A stretch of 64,000 nucleotides of DNA from Dugong dugon (lineage: Eukaryota > Chordata > Mammalia > Sirenia > Dugongidae): NCBI GenBank assembly GCA_030035585.1, contig CM057471.1, forward strand, positions 69,340,319 through 69,404,318. The letters are read 5' to 3'. Under the pieces are notes generated by a model that was given only the letters and a program-made list of their open reading frames with translations, ran no database searches and was not told the DNA's origin. The translations under genes and the position numbers were made by a program. How positions within the stretch are numbered: position 1 is the stretch's first letter; each line of letters opens with the position of its first letter. This document shows positions 24,590 to 37,682 of this stretch, one piece after another.

Positions 24590-24930
24590 TAACCTGAACT
24601 TTCCTGCCTCTAGGATTTCCAGTTCGTGGTATTCCTGTATTTGGAATACCTTTCTCTCCTCTGCATAGTAAAAATTCAAGTAAGCCTTCAAGACCCAGGT
24701 CAGATGTAACCTACTATTTAGTGCATTTCTAGGAAACATTAATCCTTCTCTTTTCTCCCTTCATGTGCTTCATACCATTCTTCCAGCATAGGAGTCATCT
24801 CCTTTATTTGTCATCAGCTATGCCTATGTCTAGTACTCTGGATAGATACTGGGCTCTCTGATGGCAAGGGCTATATGTAGGAGACAGGATCCCTAGGATT
24901 CCACTGCTGAATTAATAAAAGGATGAAGCA
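24590..24930 (+). repeat. L2 3' end
   Basis: 'aagccttcaagacccaggtcagatgtaacc' and 'gggctctctgatggcaagggctatatg' are L2 3'-end features. Confidence 0.65.
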
Positions 24931-25167
24931 AAAAACTAGCACAGTTTGGCTAAGAGGAACATGAATGCATGCATGTTGTCATCTTTAAAACTTAAGAACA
25001 TGTCCTCAAAGCTGGCAGCATTACTCCGAACACTTCTAGGGATACTGCCTGCATAGTGCTTGGAAAGTATCTGGGCAGACAGCCACCTTAAACAGTGACT
25101 CCTCTTCTATTAGTTACCAAACATACAAATACAGTTTTACTGAGTTTATACTTTTTGTTTTTTCCAG

Positions 25168-25282
25168 GTGCCCAAATATAATCAAGAGACTCCAGGAGGA
25201 CTACGAAAACACTTGCATCTCCAAGTTGGAACAATGTGGGTTTCAATTATTTTGTGATACTTCTGCAAAAGGAAAGAAGGAG
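25168..25282 (+). CDS. Candidate 115-bp coding exon on the plus strand
   Basis: The plus strand shows a near-ideal acceptor (CTTTTTGTTTTTTCCAG, AG at 25166-25167) and an ideal donor (AAGGAG|GTAAGTGAG, GT at 25283-25284) 115 bp apart. After one base that completes a codon, 38 codons are open, including CPNIIKRLQEDYENTCISKL and ending at a codon boundary. The other two frames contain stops. No repeat is evident in it. Its strand is opposite to the main exon chain, so it would belong to a nested or antisense transcript, or be a relic or chance. On the other strand a pyrimidine-rich acceptor (CTTCTTTCCTTTTGCAG) opens a 26-codon frame ending in a stop, an alternative reading of the same block. No family recognised. 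Confidence 0.35.
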
Positions 25283-27114
25283 GTAAGTGAGATGATAAAG
25301 GCATGGAGAGTTCTGACAAACCGAAACCAGTCTAAATCAAGAATTAAACAGCCAGACTGACTTATTAAGTGTTTGGCTCATTTAATCTCTAGGTTTTTTT
25401 AACCTTTAGACTTTATCCTTGCATTGAGTACATAAACCTTTTAGCCAAACTCATTTAAAAGATCAGATGTGTGCCTTAAACTTGCCTGATGATAAAAAAC
25501 TAAGTTAAGGACTTACAGTGAACGAAAGGAATGGGGATAATGAAGGCATTTATTGCCATAAAAGTTTATGATCTCAAACATAATTAAAAATATACCTAAG
25601 TTATTCCAGAATCCTATTTCACTCTTCTGTACTTTTCCAAGTCTATGAAAAGCATTATTCATAGAAGACCATGAATTTTTAAGGAATGGTATTTTGTAAG
25701 TTTCAACAGTTTGAGGCAGTAGAAGTCAGTATTTTTTTTTAAGTCATACAGGAAATTCAAATGGTATAATTCTTTGACATCTCTTCATGTTATCAGACCC
25801 AGTGAAGATGGTTTAAAATAAACCCGTTAGAGTTTTAAAATACTACACAATAAATACTCGCTTGTTTGTTTATTTGTATACAACTTATTGTCATAACACT
25901 GATAGCTCAATAAAGCTGGCTACTAGAGTGTTTTAACAGAGGGTGAAATAATTAAACATGCGAGAATGTAAACAGTTTACATTCAAACCAAATTCTTAGT
26001 AGTTCTTTTTTTTTTTTTTTTTTTTAAATGTATGCCATTTGGTCACTTTAAAAATGAAGTTGATAACAGGTTTAATATTTAAACCTAAAACAAATGGTAA
26101 TAACTATCCTCAATTAGAGATTAAACTCAATTCAGCCAGCAGTTCTGTAAGCTCCTATCCTATTGAGCACTCCTGGACCCCTCTCATTATAAACCCCACG
26201 TTCTGAAAATATCCATATCATTAATACAGTTTCCAAATTTTTCATCAAGGACATTCAATACCCAATAAAAAATAACCAGTATGACTACAATGTACTGATA
26301 CTCTTTCAACCAAAAGCAAAGACACTTGACATCTTAGTATTCTCTGTGACCTTACTGAGGAGAAATGCAAGCTTTCCAGTAGGTAGTGGGATTTATTATT
26401 TTTTGCTTTTTCAATATAGAAAATACTTTGTGGACTACCACTGACACCTCTGTCATAACTTAGTGACCCAGAATCTCAGCCAGGGAAATAGCTATTCATG
26501 TAGGTGATTTATCAATTTTATTTTCATCTTCCCCTATGAAACACTTCACCTACAGATACACCTGCTATTATTATAGGCACACAAGAAAAGAGGTTTTTTT
26601 ATTTGAAGAAGTTTACATGTCTGACTTAGCTCTACACTGAAGGTTCTACCCCCAGATAGACAACATAAAGTTTTGTGGTGGACAAGGGAGGGAAGCAGTA
26701 CAATCAGTAAATTATGGAATCAGGAAGTTTAGTATTCAAGTTCTGTCTTATAACCTTGGCGCCTGGTTATATAACCTTAGGCAAATCATGTCAACTCCTT
26801 AAGACTCAGTTTTCCCATTAGGAAAATGAAAGTTGTTGAGAATTAAATGAGATAATATATATATAAGTCCCAGCACACAGTAGGTTCCCAGTACATGTTA
26901 ATTTCTCTTACCCCACCCTTTAGTGATTAAAATGCTACTGTAAAATCAGGTATTTGACACTTTCTGAATTATAAAATGATAACCATTCAAAACCACTTTT
27001 TCATTCTTTTGAGTCTGCTTATATAAATAGTTTCACAATCCTGCAATTCATTAGCTCTCTGCTGTACATAGATCAATTTCATAATTAAAATACTCGTAAC
27101 TTATATTAAATCTG
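25283..27114. other. Intron, mostly unassigned
   Basis: Contains a 20-bp T run (26006-26025), a MIR and otherwise unrecognised AT-rich DNA. Confidence 0.5.
26720..26915 (+). repeat. MIR
   Basis: 'ccttaggcaaatcatgtcaactccttaagactcagttttccc' and 'cccagcacacagtaggttcccag'. Confidence 0.75.
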
Positions 27115-27411
27115 TCTTGGAAGAAGTACAGCCAGAATGCGCCTTACAAGCAGGGATGGCGAGACTTCGTCTCACATACTTTGGACGTGTTCTCAGGAAG
27201 GACCAGTCCCTGGAGAAAGACATCATGCTTGGTAAAGTAGAAGGTCAATGAAAAAGAAGAAGACCCTCAACGAGATAGACCGACACAGTGGCTGCAACAA
27301 TGAGCTTAAGCATACCCATTGTGAGGATGGCGCAGTATCGGGCAGTGTTTCATTCTTTTGTACATAGGGTCAGAGTGAGTCGGAACTGACTCGGCTGCAC
27401 ATAACAACTGG
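27115..27411 (+). repeat. RTE-type LINE, 3' end
   Basis: 'gtacagccagaatgcgccttacaagcagggatggcgagacttcgtctcacatactttggac' through 'gtgagtcggaactgactcggctgcacataacaac' is the sense-strand counterpart of 5450-5720, i.e. the RTE C-terminus and 3' end. The remaining frame is interrupted. Confidence 0.85.
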
Positions 27412-27815
27412 AAACCTGGAGAAGAATATGAGATCCTCCATCAGCAGTGGTCTCACTGTTCACTGGCTCTTGGAACACGGATGCAAGGTGAAGATGGGCC
27501 AACAGGGCCAAGATCCAGCCTTCAGAGGACTCCAGAGAACATTCAACGCTGTCGGTGAGTTTGGAATTTGAAAAAACCACTGACCGTTGACTGTACCTTG
27601 TGGTCCTTACAGACAATGCCACATTTCCAGAAGCAGAGGAGCAGGCTGTACCTTCACATGTCACAGGAGATCACCAGAAACAGTGCCATTGCCTGTCCCT
27701 CAAAGATGGTCCAGTGAATTTTTTAAAAGCTTTCCTCTATTTATATTGTGCCTGGCTTTTTGTTGTATTTTTGACAAACATGTTTTGTTTCAACAAGGAT
27801 AAGGCAGTTCCATAA
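27412..27815 (+). other. Unassigned segment with two overlapping open frames next to an RTE end
   Basis: Directly after the RTE tail a roughly 400-bp block has higher GC than its surroundings. It contains overlapping plus-strand frames of about 71 codons (27587-27802 and 27600-27815) and a 104-codon minus frame (27350-27664). It includes an internal 'cttgtggtccttacag' acceptor-like site and 'gctgtcggtgagtttgg' donor-like site. I recognise no protein. It could be a small retrocopy, an old transposon or chance. Confidence 0.3.
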
Positions 27816-28159
27816 TACCTAATGTACTTAAATATCCCCTAGAAACATGCCATTCTGGTGAGAAACAGGATACAGAGATGAGAGGTCTATTAAAAACACA
27901 TATTTCATTTTAAAGTGAAATTCAGTTAAATATTTTACTCCCATATTGCCTCAAAATTTTTAATTAGGAGGAAGGGGAAGATGTAAAAAGCAAAAATAGC
28001 AAAAAACTATCCAATCTGCACAGCTCTCATCACATTCCTCCTCTAATTACAGTTAATGTGGTTAAGTTTTGACAGCTCAGCTAGAGTATACGCTGTTTGA
28101 GAGCAGCTACTGCTTCACCATTTCCATCTCCCACATATGCTTACTTAAATGTTTAAATT

Positions 28160-28400
28160 CAAGTAAAGAGCCAACTCTGGAATTAGATATAGCTAAGCTG
28201 AATCTTGGCTCAACCCTCTAACTAGCTGGGTAACCTTAGCCAAGTGTCTGAGTCTCAGTTTTCTCAGTTATAAAATGGGGATAATAAGAGTCCATACTAC
28301 TTTGTGGAGTTATGAGATTCAATGAAATAATATGTAAGGTGCTTGGTACAATTCTTAGCACACAGTAAATGTTTAACATACGTTAGCTATTATTATTACT
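28160..28400 (+). repeat. MIR
   Basis: 'taaccttagccaagtgtctgagtctcagttttctcag', 'aaaatggggataataagag' and 'agcacacagtaaatg'. Confidence 0.8.
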
Positions 28401-29574
28401 GATTAACCCAAAACATAATCTGTGCTAATTTATCTCAAAAGAAATCACTCATACTTCTACTTTCAAAACACAGAGGGCAAGAACCAGGGTCCTCAGTGCT
28501 TGTTTAGAGTATGCAAACGCACTGCCTGTGTGGTCACAGAGCTACATGTTGCCTTCTCAGGAACTCCTTCCCTTCTCTGAACCACAGTTTTACCATCTTT
28601 AAGAACCCCCCATCTCTAGTGTTATCTGTAATTATGCGGGTCCTCAATCATACACATGACTGGTTCCTAAGGGAGAAGCCAGACACAGACCTCAAAGAAC
28701 TGATGTGGAAAAGAAGAGCCAGGAGTTGGGGAGAACAAAAACAACTCCACCGACTGGAAATACTGATGGCTGCACTCAACATTCATTGCTGTCGGTGGGT
28801 TTGAGTCTAAATCAACTCACTGATCAATGAATGCAAACTGCGGACCAAACAACCCAAGGGAAGCAAGAACATGTACAGAGAGTCACCTGAGTGCATCAGC
28901 CACTGTTCTGGGTGGGAACTGCTGTTGTCTTCATTACGCTGGCTAAAGCCTCTCTTGCCCTCTTTGGTTCTAACATGGAGTGAGCTCTCAAATGCCTAGT
29001 GCTTAACCTTTCTTCTTTCTTTCTCTTTTGAGATGTCCTAGATTTAAGAAAATGATATTTTACAGAGAGATAAAGTACATACCTTGATATCACACATTTA
29101 AAAACTGATGCTTTCATAATTTTTTAAATTAAAAAGAATCACATGTTCATGATTTAAAAGTTGGAATACAAATATATAAAGTACAAATTGAAAATCCCTT
29201 TACTCATCATCTGCAATCCATTTCCCCAGCAGAAATCATTAAAAAATTATTTTATATCCTTGAGGCCTTTACATATGCACATACAAATATTTATTTATAG
29301 TTTGTTATTTTGAGGGGCCAAAGGGGCCTTAAACAAAGAAGGTCATTTTATACCTACTGTTCTACAATCTGCTTCCACAACAATCTTGTTATATCCTTCC
29401 CGTTCTTTTAAATATCATGGTTATTATTGTTCAAAGGTACTTAAATATTCTCTATTGATCAAAACTATGAGGGCCATTCATTCTGACCTTTGCAAACCAT
29501 GTCCCTCAAATAAGAAAAATACGTAAGTGAGATGGGAGATACATAGCATTTTTCTTTTTCTTTTTTTTTTAAAC

Positions 29575-30205
29575 TGTACCTTAGATGAAGGTTTACAGAA
29601 CAAACTAGCTTCTTATTAAACAGTTAGTATACATATTGTTTTATGACATTGGTTAACAACCCCACAAAATGTCAACACTCTCCCTTCTCAACCTTGGGTT
29701 CCCTATTACCAGCTTTCCTGTCCCCTCTTGCCTTCTAGTCCTCCTCCCTGGGCTGGTGTGCCCCCCTTTAGTCTCATTTTGTTTTATGGACCTGTTTAAT
29801 CTTTGGTTGAAAGGTGAACCCCGGGAGTGACCTCATTACTGAGCTAAAAGGGTGTCCAGGGGCCATACTCTCAGGGTTTCTCCAGTCTCTGTCAGGCCAG
29901 TAAGTCTGGTCTTTTTCTGTGAGTTAGAATGTTGTTCTACATTTTTCTCCAGCTCTGTCCAGGACCCTCTATTTTGATCCTGGTCAGAGCAGTCAGTGGT
30001 GGTAGCCGAGCACCATCTAGTTGTAATGGACTCAGTGTGGTGGAGGCCACTGTAGATGTGGTTCATTAGTCCTTTGAACTAATCTTTCCCTTGTATCTTT
30101 AGTTTTCTTCATTATTCCTTGCTCCCAAAGGGGTGAGACCAGTGGAGTACCTTAGATGGCCACTCACAGGCTTTTAAGATCCCAGATGCTACTCACCAAA
30201 GTAGA
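29575..30205 (-). repeat. Lineage-specific L1, 3' UTR fragment
   Basis: The reverse complement matches the 3' UTR of the L1 at 34330-35372 and of 48690-49562: 'actttggtgagtagc', 'gatcttaaaagcctgtgagtggccatct' and the 'gaatgatgaagaaaac' area are shared. No ORF2 remains. It starts at a poly-T run (about 29560-29570), the inverted A tail. Confidence 0.75.
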
Positions 30206-31775
30206 ATAACATTTTTCTTAACAAAAATTAAAATGAATCAACTCTTTGAATTCTATAACATGAAACGAGTCACTAAATCTTCCGTGCTAATGAAAGGAAA
30301 ACAAGGGCCTTGGTCATGAATAATTTATCATATACTTAAGCCTGAGATAGAAACAGATTCTCATAGCAAAAGTCAAACTAAATAAGGCAGTAGAAGAGTC
30401 TTGTCAACTTAGCCTTTCAAAATTTTTTTCCTCAGGAATGGGAAGGAAGAGGAAATGCAGGTATAGTGAGACAAGAACTAAAAAGAGAAATCAAAGTCAA
30501 AATAAATATGTGAAAAATAGCAAGAATTCAAGGAAAATGCAGAGTTCACACCAGTGTTTGCAAAACCTGGTTGTGTACCAGAATCATCTGGGGTTGCTTT
30601 TAAAAATACAGATTCCTGAGTCCTACCCTAGACCAGAGATAGGGTCCTAGAATCTTTATTTTAATAAGCTCACCAGGTGATTTTGGTTGCAGAGACGGGT
30701 TTAAGAGCACGGAAGGCTGGTCCAAAGCAAAGCCAAGCCCACCAGCTTAATACTGGCTTCTCCCCTCCCTACTCCCCAACTACACTTCATGCCGTCTACT
30801 TTTCAGCTATTGCCCAACCTTTTCTGCCACCATGTGATACTGCCTCTACTTTTCTGAGTGCAGACAACTATAGTCATACTTGTGTTGCTTACTGAGTATG
30901 CTCCAGAATAAATAATACTTTGTACCATGTAGTGACCAGGTACATAACACACATTCGGGTTTATGCTCTCTCAAAAACTAAAACCTACTTAAAGCTAATG
31001 AGTCAACAAGGTTAAACTAAGATAACTGTTCCATCCCATAGTCTTTATAGAAATCAAACAGTTTTCTTTCTGTCATACTGGTGGACACATAAAAGGTACT
31101 CCTTGTCCTGCTGTTTTTCAGGATGCCATGTACACTAGCCATTTATTTTCAACCACCAATTATTACCAAATTTTCTGAAAACATTAAAATATCTGACATA
31201 TTCTTTGAAAAATGTACACCTGAACAAGCATGCCATTTATGCTTGCTGCAGTCTTTAAATATGCCAGTGAAACAATTACATATTTCAACCACCAAAATCC
31301 TATGCAGCTTCTCATGAATAAAACTAAGTGCTATAGGAAGAGCAACAACTATGTGAGTTTAAGGGTATTTTCTGTAGATGGGAGTGAAAATAAATACAAG
31401 GAACAGAGAGAATATGTCACATGTATAGGGGACAGGAGCAGAATAGTTCCGAGACTGTGTTAGGGAGTCATGGGGAACAGCATAAGAAGGTAAAAGAACA
31501 AATTACAGAAGACATTGTGAGCCAGACAGAAAATTTAGACTTAATGCAACAGAGAGCCATTTTAAGTGCTGAGCTCTAGAAGAAGATAATGAAAGCTAGA
31601 CTTTGAGAAGATTCACCAAGCAGAAGTAGCAGCAGGGAGGAAAAAACTGAAAAAGGGCTGGGACAGAAGTGGAGCAGGAGTGAAGAGAATGGAAAGGGTA
31701 TTTCAAAAAGGCATTTTAGCTTTTGTTTTTGGTTGTTTTTCAAAGTAAATTTTTTTTTAAGTACTATGTGGTCAC
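30206..31775. other. Intron, mostly unassigned
   Basis: Unrecognised sequence; 30560-30700 resembles an old MER-type fragment ('gaatcatctggggttgcttttaaaaatacagattcctgagtcc'). Frames here carry no motif. Confidence 0.45.
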
Positions 31776-31957
31776 TGGAGCACTGGTGGTGCAGTAGTTA
31801 AGAGCCATTGTGAGCTATAGCTGCTAACCAAAAGGTCAGCAGTTCAAATCTACCAGCCGCTCCTTGGAAACCCTATGAGGCAGTTCTACTCTGTCCTATA
31901 GGATATTGCTATGAGTCAGAATTGACTTAACAGCAACAGGTTTGGTTTTTGGTTATG
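31776..31957 (+). repeat. AfroSINE
   Basis: 'ggagcactggtggtgcagtagttaagag' head, 'ggcagttctactctgtcctataggatattgctatgagtcagaattgac' body, 'acaggtttggtttttgg' tail. A central segment is missing. Confidence 0.85.
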
Positions 31958-32419
31958 TGGTCAATGGAAAATTCATACAAAAGACAGAGAAAACTAAAGT
32001 ACACCAGCTGATACCCTCCCATCATTCTCTTCAGTGTATGTCCTCCCAGATATTTTAGTGATATTAAGTACATACATTTATATTTAGAGAAAATAACATC
32101 ACAAATCATATACAATGTTCTGTAACTTTCTTCATTTAAAATATTGTGACCATCTTCCAGGTCAATATACCAGATCTACCTTCCAAGGAACTGGCTTAAA
32201 TAGAAAAGATAGTGAGAAGTCAAGAATCATGTCAAACTCTCTTGGCTAGGAGACAGAAGTCTGGTGTGCACTAAGAATGAAATGAGTAATTTTAAATTAG
32301 AAGAAAGAGGATCTCATTTTCTGAACAGACATCAAAACAGAGGATGCACATTTGTGATTCAAGAGCATGGAACTGAGTGAATAAATAATTGCAGGAAGAA
32401 AAAGGTAGTCAGGTAACAA

Positions 32420-32850
32420 ATAGTTACTGAACATCTACTGTGTACCTGGACTGCAACAGAAGCCAGGAGATGTGAAGGAAAGAAAGGTATATACTGAAAA
32501 GGACAGACAAAATGATAATTAACAAATAATTAATTGCAAATGTAAAGAATTTTACAGAAGAGAAAAAAAGTACTGTGGGAACAAATAACAGAAGGGACCA
32601 ATCCAGTCCAAGGGTAAGAGGGGTCAGGGAAGAATTCCTTGAAGAAGTGACATTTGAGTGAAGTCTTGTAGGGTAAAATGTAATTACCTAAGCGAAATAG
32701 GTGGTTGGTAAGCATTCCAAGCAGAAGGAATGGATGGCGTGTGTACAGGCCAAAGGAGCATGGAGCTTTAACAAAACTGAAAACGTGGTTAAAGCACAGA
32801 GAGGATGGTAAAGAGGTTATGAGATCTGGCCAAAGGCGGCAAGAATGATA
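32420..32850 (+). repeat. Ancient interspersed repeat, same family as 7080-7620
   Basis: 'ggtcagggaagaattccttgaagaagtgacatttgagtgaagtcttg' and 'ggtaagcattccaagcagaaggaatgg' match the same family. The 111-codon minus-strand frame within it is a shadow. Confidence 0.5.
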
Positions 32851-32950
32851 TGATAATGATATCACGAAAATATAACAGTAGTATTAGCTTCACAAGAATA
32901 CATGTAAAGTATTTCACACAGGGCCTGACACAACAAAGTGCTAACATTTA

Positions 32951-33006
32951 TGTGTGTGTGTGCGTGCGCGTGCCCGTGCACATGAGTACATGTGTACACA
33001 CGCATG
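32951..33006. repeat. TG/CG-rich microsatellite
   Basis: 'tgtgtgtgtgtgcgtgcgcgtgcccgtgcacatg' alternating purine-pyrimidine run, continuing to 'gtacacacgcatgcgc'. Confidence 0.85.
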
Positions 33007-33989
33007 CGCTGGCTGACAGGAAGTAAAAAGCAGACTGAAAGCTCAAACATACTTGAAGCAAAAATGTTAACAGCGCTAGTCTCTGGGTTGTAGAATTACA
33101 GGTACCTTTTATGTTTATTATTTATAACTTTCCTTTATCTTCCAAGTGTTTACCAATAACCATGAACCATTTCAACAATAAAGAAAAAATTTATTTTAAA
33201 ATCATGCCCACTTTTTTTTTTCCTTAAAAACAAAGATTTCTTTTAGATACAGGATCTACCTATATTTGACTGAAAAGCAGATGGAAGACTCCACAGTGGA
33301 AAAGGAAGGAAAGACGGACTATTTTTATCAAAAAAGGGGCCCTATGGAAACCACAGCTGCAGGTATGATAGAAAGCAATGGGCTCCAGGACCAATGGTGG
33401 AAGTGGTCACTTTGGAAGGCAGAAACGTCATCCTCAGAGAATGAAGATGACAAAGGAAATTCCAGACTACTCCTGTTCTCTTCTCAGGCTGTACTACCTC
33501 AATAGGATCTAACTGGGACTTTGTGATCCCACATCCTGGCAAGCGGGCCTGGCATGGAGCAGATACTCAATAAATGTGTATCAAATGAATTTCCTTTCAT
33601 TGCCTACAATTCCTGGCACAATTATAACTTAGGAAGTGGTCTGCTCCTTGAACCAAGCAAAAGATACCTTCAGTCACCTGTGCCATGAATTACAGATCCA
33701 ACCTAGGTCAAACCTATTTTGATTATACTTGTTACAGAACCCATGAACTTACACTGCAGCCCAACTTTCCCTCCTATTCTTCAGACTAACTAAATTTACT
33801 GAAAACACACAGCCAAAATTACATGCCTCTTTCTTTCTTCTTTCTGGTAAATAGTTGGGGCAAAATAATAAGTATATTAGAAATGGTTTGGGATATGGAG
33901 CCAGAAAACCTGAATTTAAGTCCAGCTCTGCCATATGATGGCTCTGTGCTCTTAAACAAATCAGTCACCCTGTGAGCCTTAAAAAAAAA

Positions 33990-35372
33990 AACCCAAACCT
34001 GAATGTAAAATGGTACAACCACTTCGGAAATCGATCTGGTGCTTCCTTAAAAAACTAGAAATAGAAGTAGCATACGATCCAGCTATCCCTCTCCTTGGAA
34101 TATATCCTAAAGAAATAAGAGCCATCACACAAATAGATTTATGCACACCCGTGTTCACTGCAGCACTGTTCACAACAGCAAAAAGATGCCCATCAACGGA
34201 TGAATGGATAGACAAATTATGGTATATCCACACAATGGAATATTACACAATGATAAAGAACAACGATGAAGCTGTGAAATATCGTATAACATGGTGGAAG
34301 CTGGAACTTATTATGTTGAGTTAATTTAGTCAATCACAGAAGGACAAATACTGTATAAGACCACTATTATAAGAACTCAAGAAAAGGTTTAAACACAGAA
34401 GAAAACATTCTTTGATGGTTACGGGGGTGGGGAGGGAGGGTGAGGGTTATTCAGTAACTAGATAGTAGATAAGAATCATCTTAGGCGAAGGGAAGGACAG
34501 CACACACTATAGGGGAAGTCAGCACAACTGGACTAAATCAAAGCTAAGAAGTTTCCTCAATACAATCAAATACTTTGAGAGACAGAGTAGCAGGGATGGG
34601 GGGTCTGGGGACCACGCTTTCAGGGGACATCTAGGTCAACTGGCATAACAAAGCTTATTAAGAAAACGTTCTGCATCCTGCTTTGGTGAGTGGTGTCTGG
34701 GATCTCAAAAGCTTGCAAGCGGCCATCTAAGATGCATCCATGGGTCCCAACAACCTGGAGTAAAGGAGAATGAAGAACACCAAAGACACAAGGAAAGTAT
34801 TAGCCCAAGACACAGAATGGGCCACATAAACCAGAGACTTCATCAGCCTGAGACCAGAAGAACAAGACGGTGCCTGGCTACCACCAATGAACGTCCTGAC
34901 AGGGAACACAACAGAGAGTCCCTGATGGATCAGTAGAAGGATGGGGTGCAGAACTCAAATTCTAGTAAGAAGACCAGACTTAATGGTCTGACTGAGACTG
35001 GAGGTACCTCAGAAAGCGTGGCCCCTGGACTCTCTCAGCCCAGAACTAAAACAATTTCCAAGGCCAACTCTTCAGACAGGGATTGGACTGGACTGTGGGA
35101 CATAAAGTGATACTCGTGAAGAATGTGCCTCTTAGTCAAGTAGATACAAGAGACCAAAGGGGCAGCTTCTGTCCAGAGGTGAGAGGGGAAGGCAGAGAGG
35201 GCTAGGAGCTGGTTGAATGGACATGGGGAATCAGGGACGGAAAGGAGGAGTGTGCTGTGACGGAATGGGATGAGCAATTAGGATCACATAACAATGTATG
35301 TATAAAATTTTGTATGGGAGACTAACTTGAAATGTAAACCTCATTTAACTACAACAATTAAAAAAAAACAAA
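33990..35372 (+). pseudogene. 5'-truncated lineage-specific L1: ORF2 C-terminus and long 3' UTR
   Basis: 34010-34324 encodes the end of L1 ORF2 in one frame: VQPLRKSIWCFLKKL, YDPAIPLLGIYPKEI, RCPSTDEWIDKLWYIHTMEY. The match to the L1 ORF2 C-terminus is clear. A stop at about 34322 is followed by a roughly 1-kb 3' UTR and an A-rich tail (35361-35375). RT and endonuclease are absent, so it cannot act. The same 3' UTR occurs at 29575-30205, 48690-49562 and, more diverged, 59380-60178. Confidence 0.9.
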
Positions 35373-35377
35373 CAAAC

Positions 35378-35585
35378 CAAACCTGTTGCTGTTGAGTCGA
35401 TTCCAACTCATAGCAACTCTATATGACAGAGTAAAACTGACCCATAGGGTTTCCAAGGCTGTAATCTTTACAGAAGCAGACTGTCACATATTTCTCCTGT
35501 GGAGCGACTGGTGGGTTCTGGTGAGTCTGAAGCACAAATCTTTCAGTTAGCAGCCGAGCACTTTAACCACTGCACCATCAGAGCT
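35378..35585 (-). repeat. AfroSINE
   Basis: Antisense copy from 'accaaacctgttgctgttgagtcgattccaactcatag' to 'cactttaaccactgcaccatcagagctcc', inserted at the A-rich tail of the preceding L1. Its outer end is part of the segment repeated at 37683-37767. Confidence 0.9.
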
Positions 35586-37682
35586 CCTCTGTGAGCCTTA
35601 CTTCTCTGCAAAAGAAGGACTAAGGGTATTTCTCCTCTCTCACAGGATCATTGTGAGAACACATGTGAAAAATGCTTTCCAAACAGCAGAACCACCCCAA
35701 GTATGCCAGTCGTTGATGGTATCATTCCATGGGTTCTCCACTTCAGTAGTGTAGACAAGATCCCCTTGATCCCCAAACTCTCATCTGCTGCTTGTCAACC
35801 ACATGTTTGCAAGATATTAAAATGGAATTAACCTATAACCTGGGACTGAAAGAAGGCCTTTCTCTACATGTGTCATCAGCCTAGATGAGACATATCATTA
35901 ACTCTGGGTCCATCAGAGCCACATTCCAATCAGTTGAGTTAGCACTCTCAAACAAGGAGAAGGTTCTTTCTGGCAGACTCTTTAGCAGGGCAGGACACAG
36001 GGTAAGGCTTTGGGAGCAGGAAGAGTATAAGCATACAAAGCAAAGACTAATGAGAGACATCACAGATCATCAGAAGGGCACCACCTGACTAATGAACTTA
36101 CACTATTTTATCCAAAAGTTTCTTCCTTTTCCTCCTTCCAACCAATCGCAGGTACTTTTTGTTCCTTTACATAGCTGTATTTAGGTACAATTTACATACT
36201 ATAAAATTCACCCATGTAAAAGTGTACAATTCAATAACTTCAATTCATTCATTTATAAAGTTGTGCAACCATCACCACAATCTAATTTTAGAGTACCATC
36301 ACCCCCCTCAAAAAACCCCTTGAGCCTGTTTCCAGTGAATCTCCATTTCTACCCTAAGCAACCACTGATCTGGACATTTCATATAAATGGAATCATACAA
36401 TACGTACTCTTTTGAGCCTGGCTTCTCTCACTTAGCATAATGTTTCTGAGGTTTAATCATGTTGTAGCACGTATCAGTAGTTTGTTCTTTTTATTGTTGA
36501 ACGGCATTCCACTATATGGATATTCCATATTTTGTTTATCCATTAATCAGTTGATAGACATTTGGACTGTTTTCAGGTTTGGGCTATTATAAACAATGTT
36601 AATACGAACATTCACTTACAAGTTTTTAAGTAGCCATATGATTTCATTCCTCTTGGGGAGATACATAGAAGTAGAATTGCTGGATCCTATGGTTGAATTT
36701 AACTTTTTAATAAACTGCCAAACTGATTTCCAAAGTGACCGTACCATTTTACATTCCCACAGCAATGCACAAGAGTTCCAGTTTCTACACACCCTCCCAA
36801 CCTTTGGTATTACCTATCTTTTTGACTGTAGCCATTCCAGAGGGAGTGTGGCAGAAGTTCATCGTGATTTTAAATTGCATTTCTCTAATAACTAATGATT
36901 TTGAGTACTTGTTTTTCATGTGCTTATTAGCCACACAGTCTTCTTAAATGTCTTTTCAAATCTTTTGTACATTTTTTAAATTGGCTTGTCTTATTCAGTT
37001 GTCAGTGTTCTTTTTATATTTTGGATATAACTCCTTTATTAGATATGTGATTTGCAAATATTTTCTCCCAATCTGTAGCTTGTCTTCCCATTTTCTTAAA
37101 GATGTCTTTTGAAGTGCAAAAGTTTTAAGTTTTAGTAAGTTCCAATCTATCAATTTGTTTCTTTCATGCGCTTGGGCTGTTGGTATTGTGACTAAGGGCT
37201 ATTTGCCTAACCCAAGGTCACAAAATTATTCTTCTAGAAGTTTTGAAGCATTAGCTCTTTCATTTAGGGGTGTGATCCATTTTGAGTTAATTTTTGTGTC
37301 TAGTGTAAAGTAAGGGTATGAGTTCATTTTCTGCATACAGATATCCAATTTTCCCAGCATCATTTGTAGAGGAGACTCTTCTCCCCATTGAGTTGTCTCG
37401 GCACCTTTATGAAAAATCAATTGACCATACGTGTAAGCATTTATTTCTGGACTTTCAGTCCATTTCCAGTGCCTATCTTTACATCAATATCACAGTCTTG
37501 ATTATTGTAACTTCATAATAATTTTTGAAATTGGGTAAAGTAAATCTACAACTTTGTTCTTCTTGTTCAAAATTGTATTGGTTATTTTAGGTCCTTTGCA
37601 TTTCCATACAAATTTTAGAATCAGCTTGTCAGTTTCTACAAAAAAAGTCTGCTGGGACACATATATATAAACATATATGTAT

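Noticed and set aside
33266-33505. 79-codon plus-strand frame with a GCAG|GTATGA donor-like site
   Set aside because: No matching acceptor or neighbouring exon and no recognised protein.
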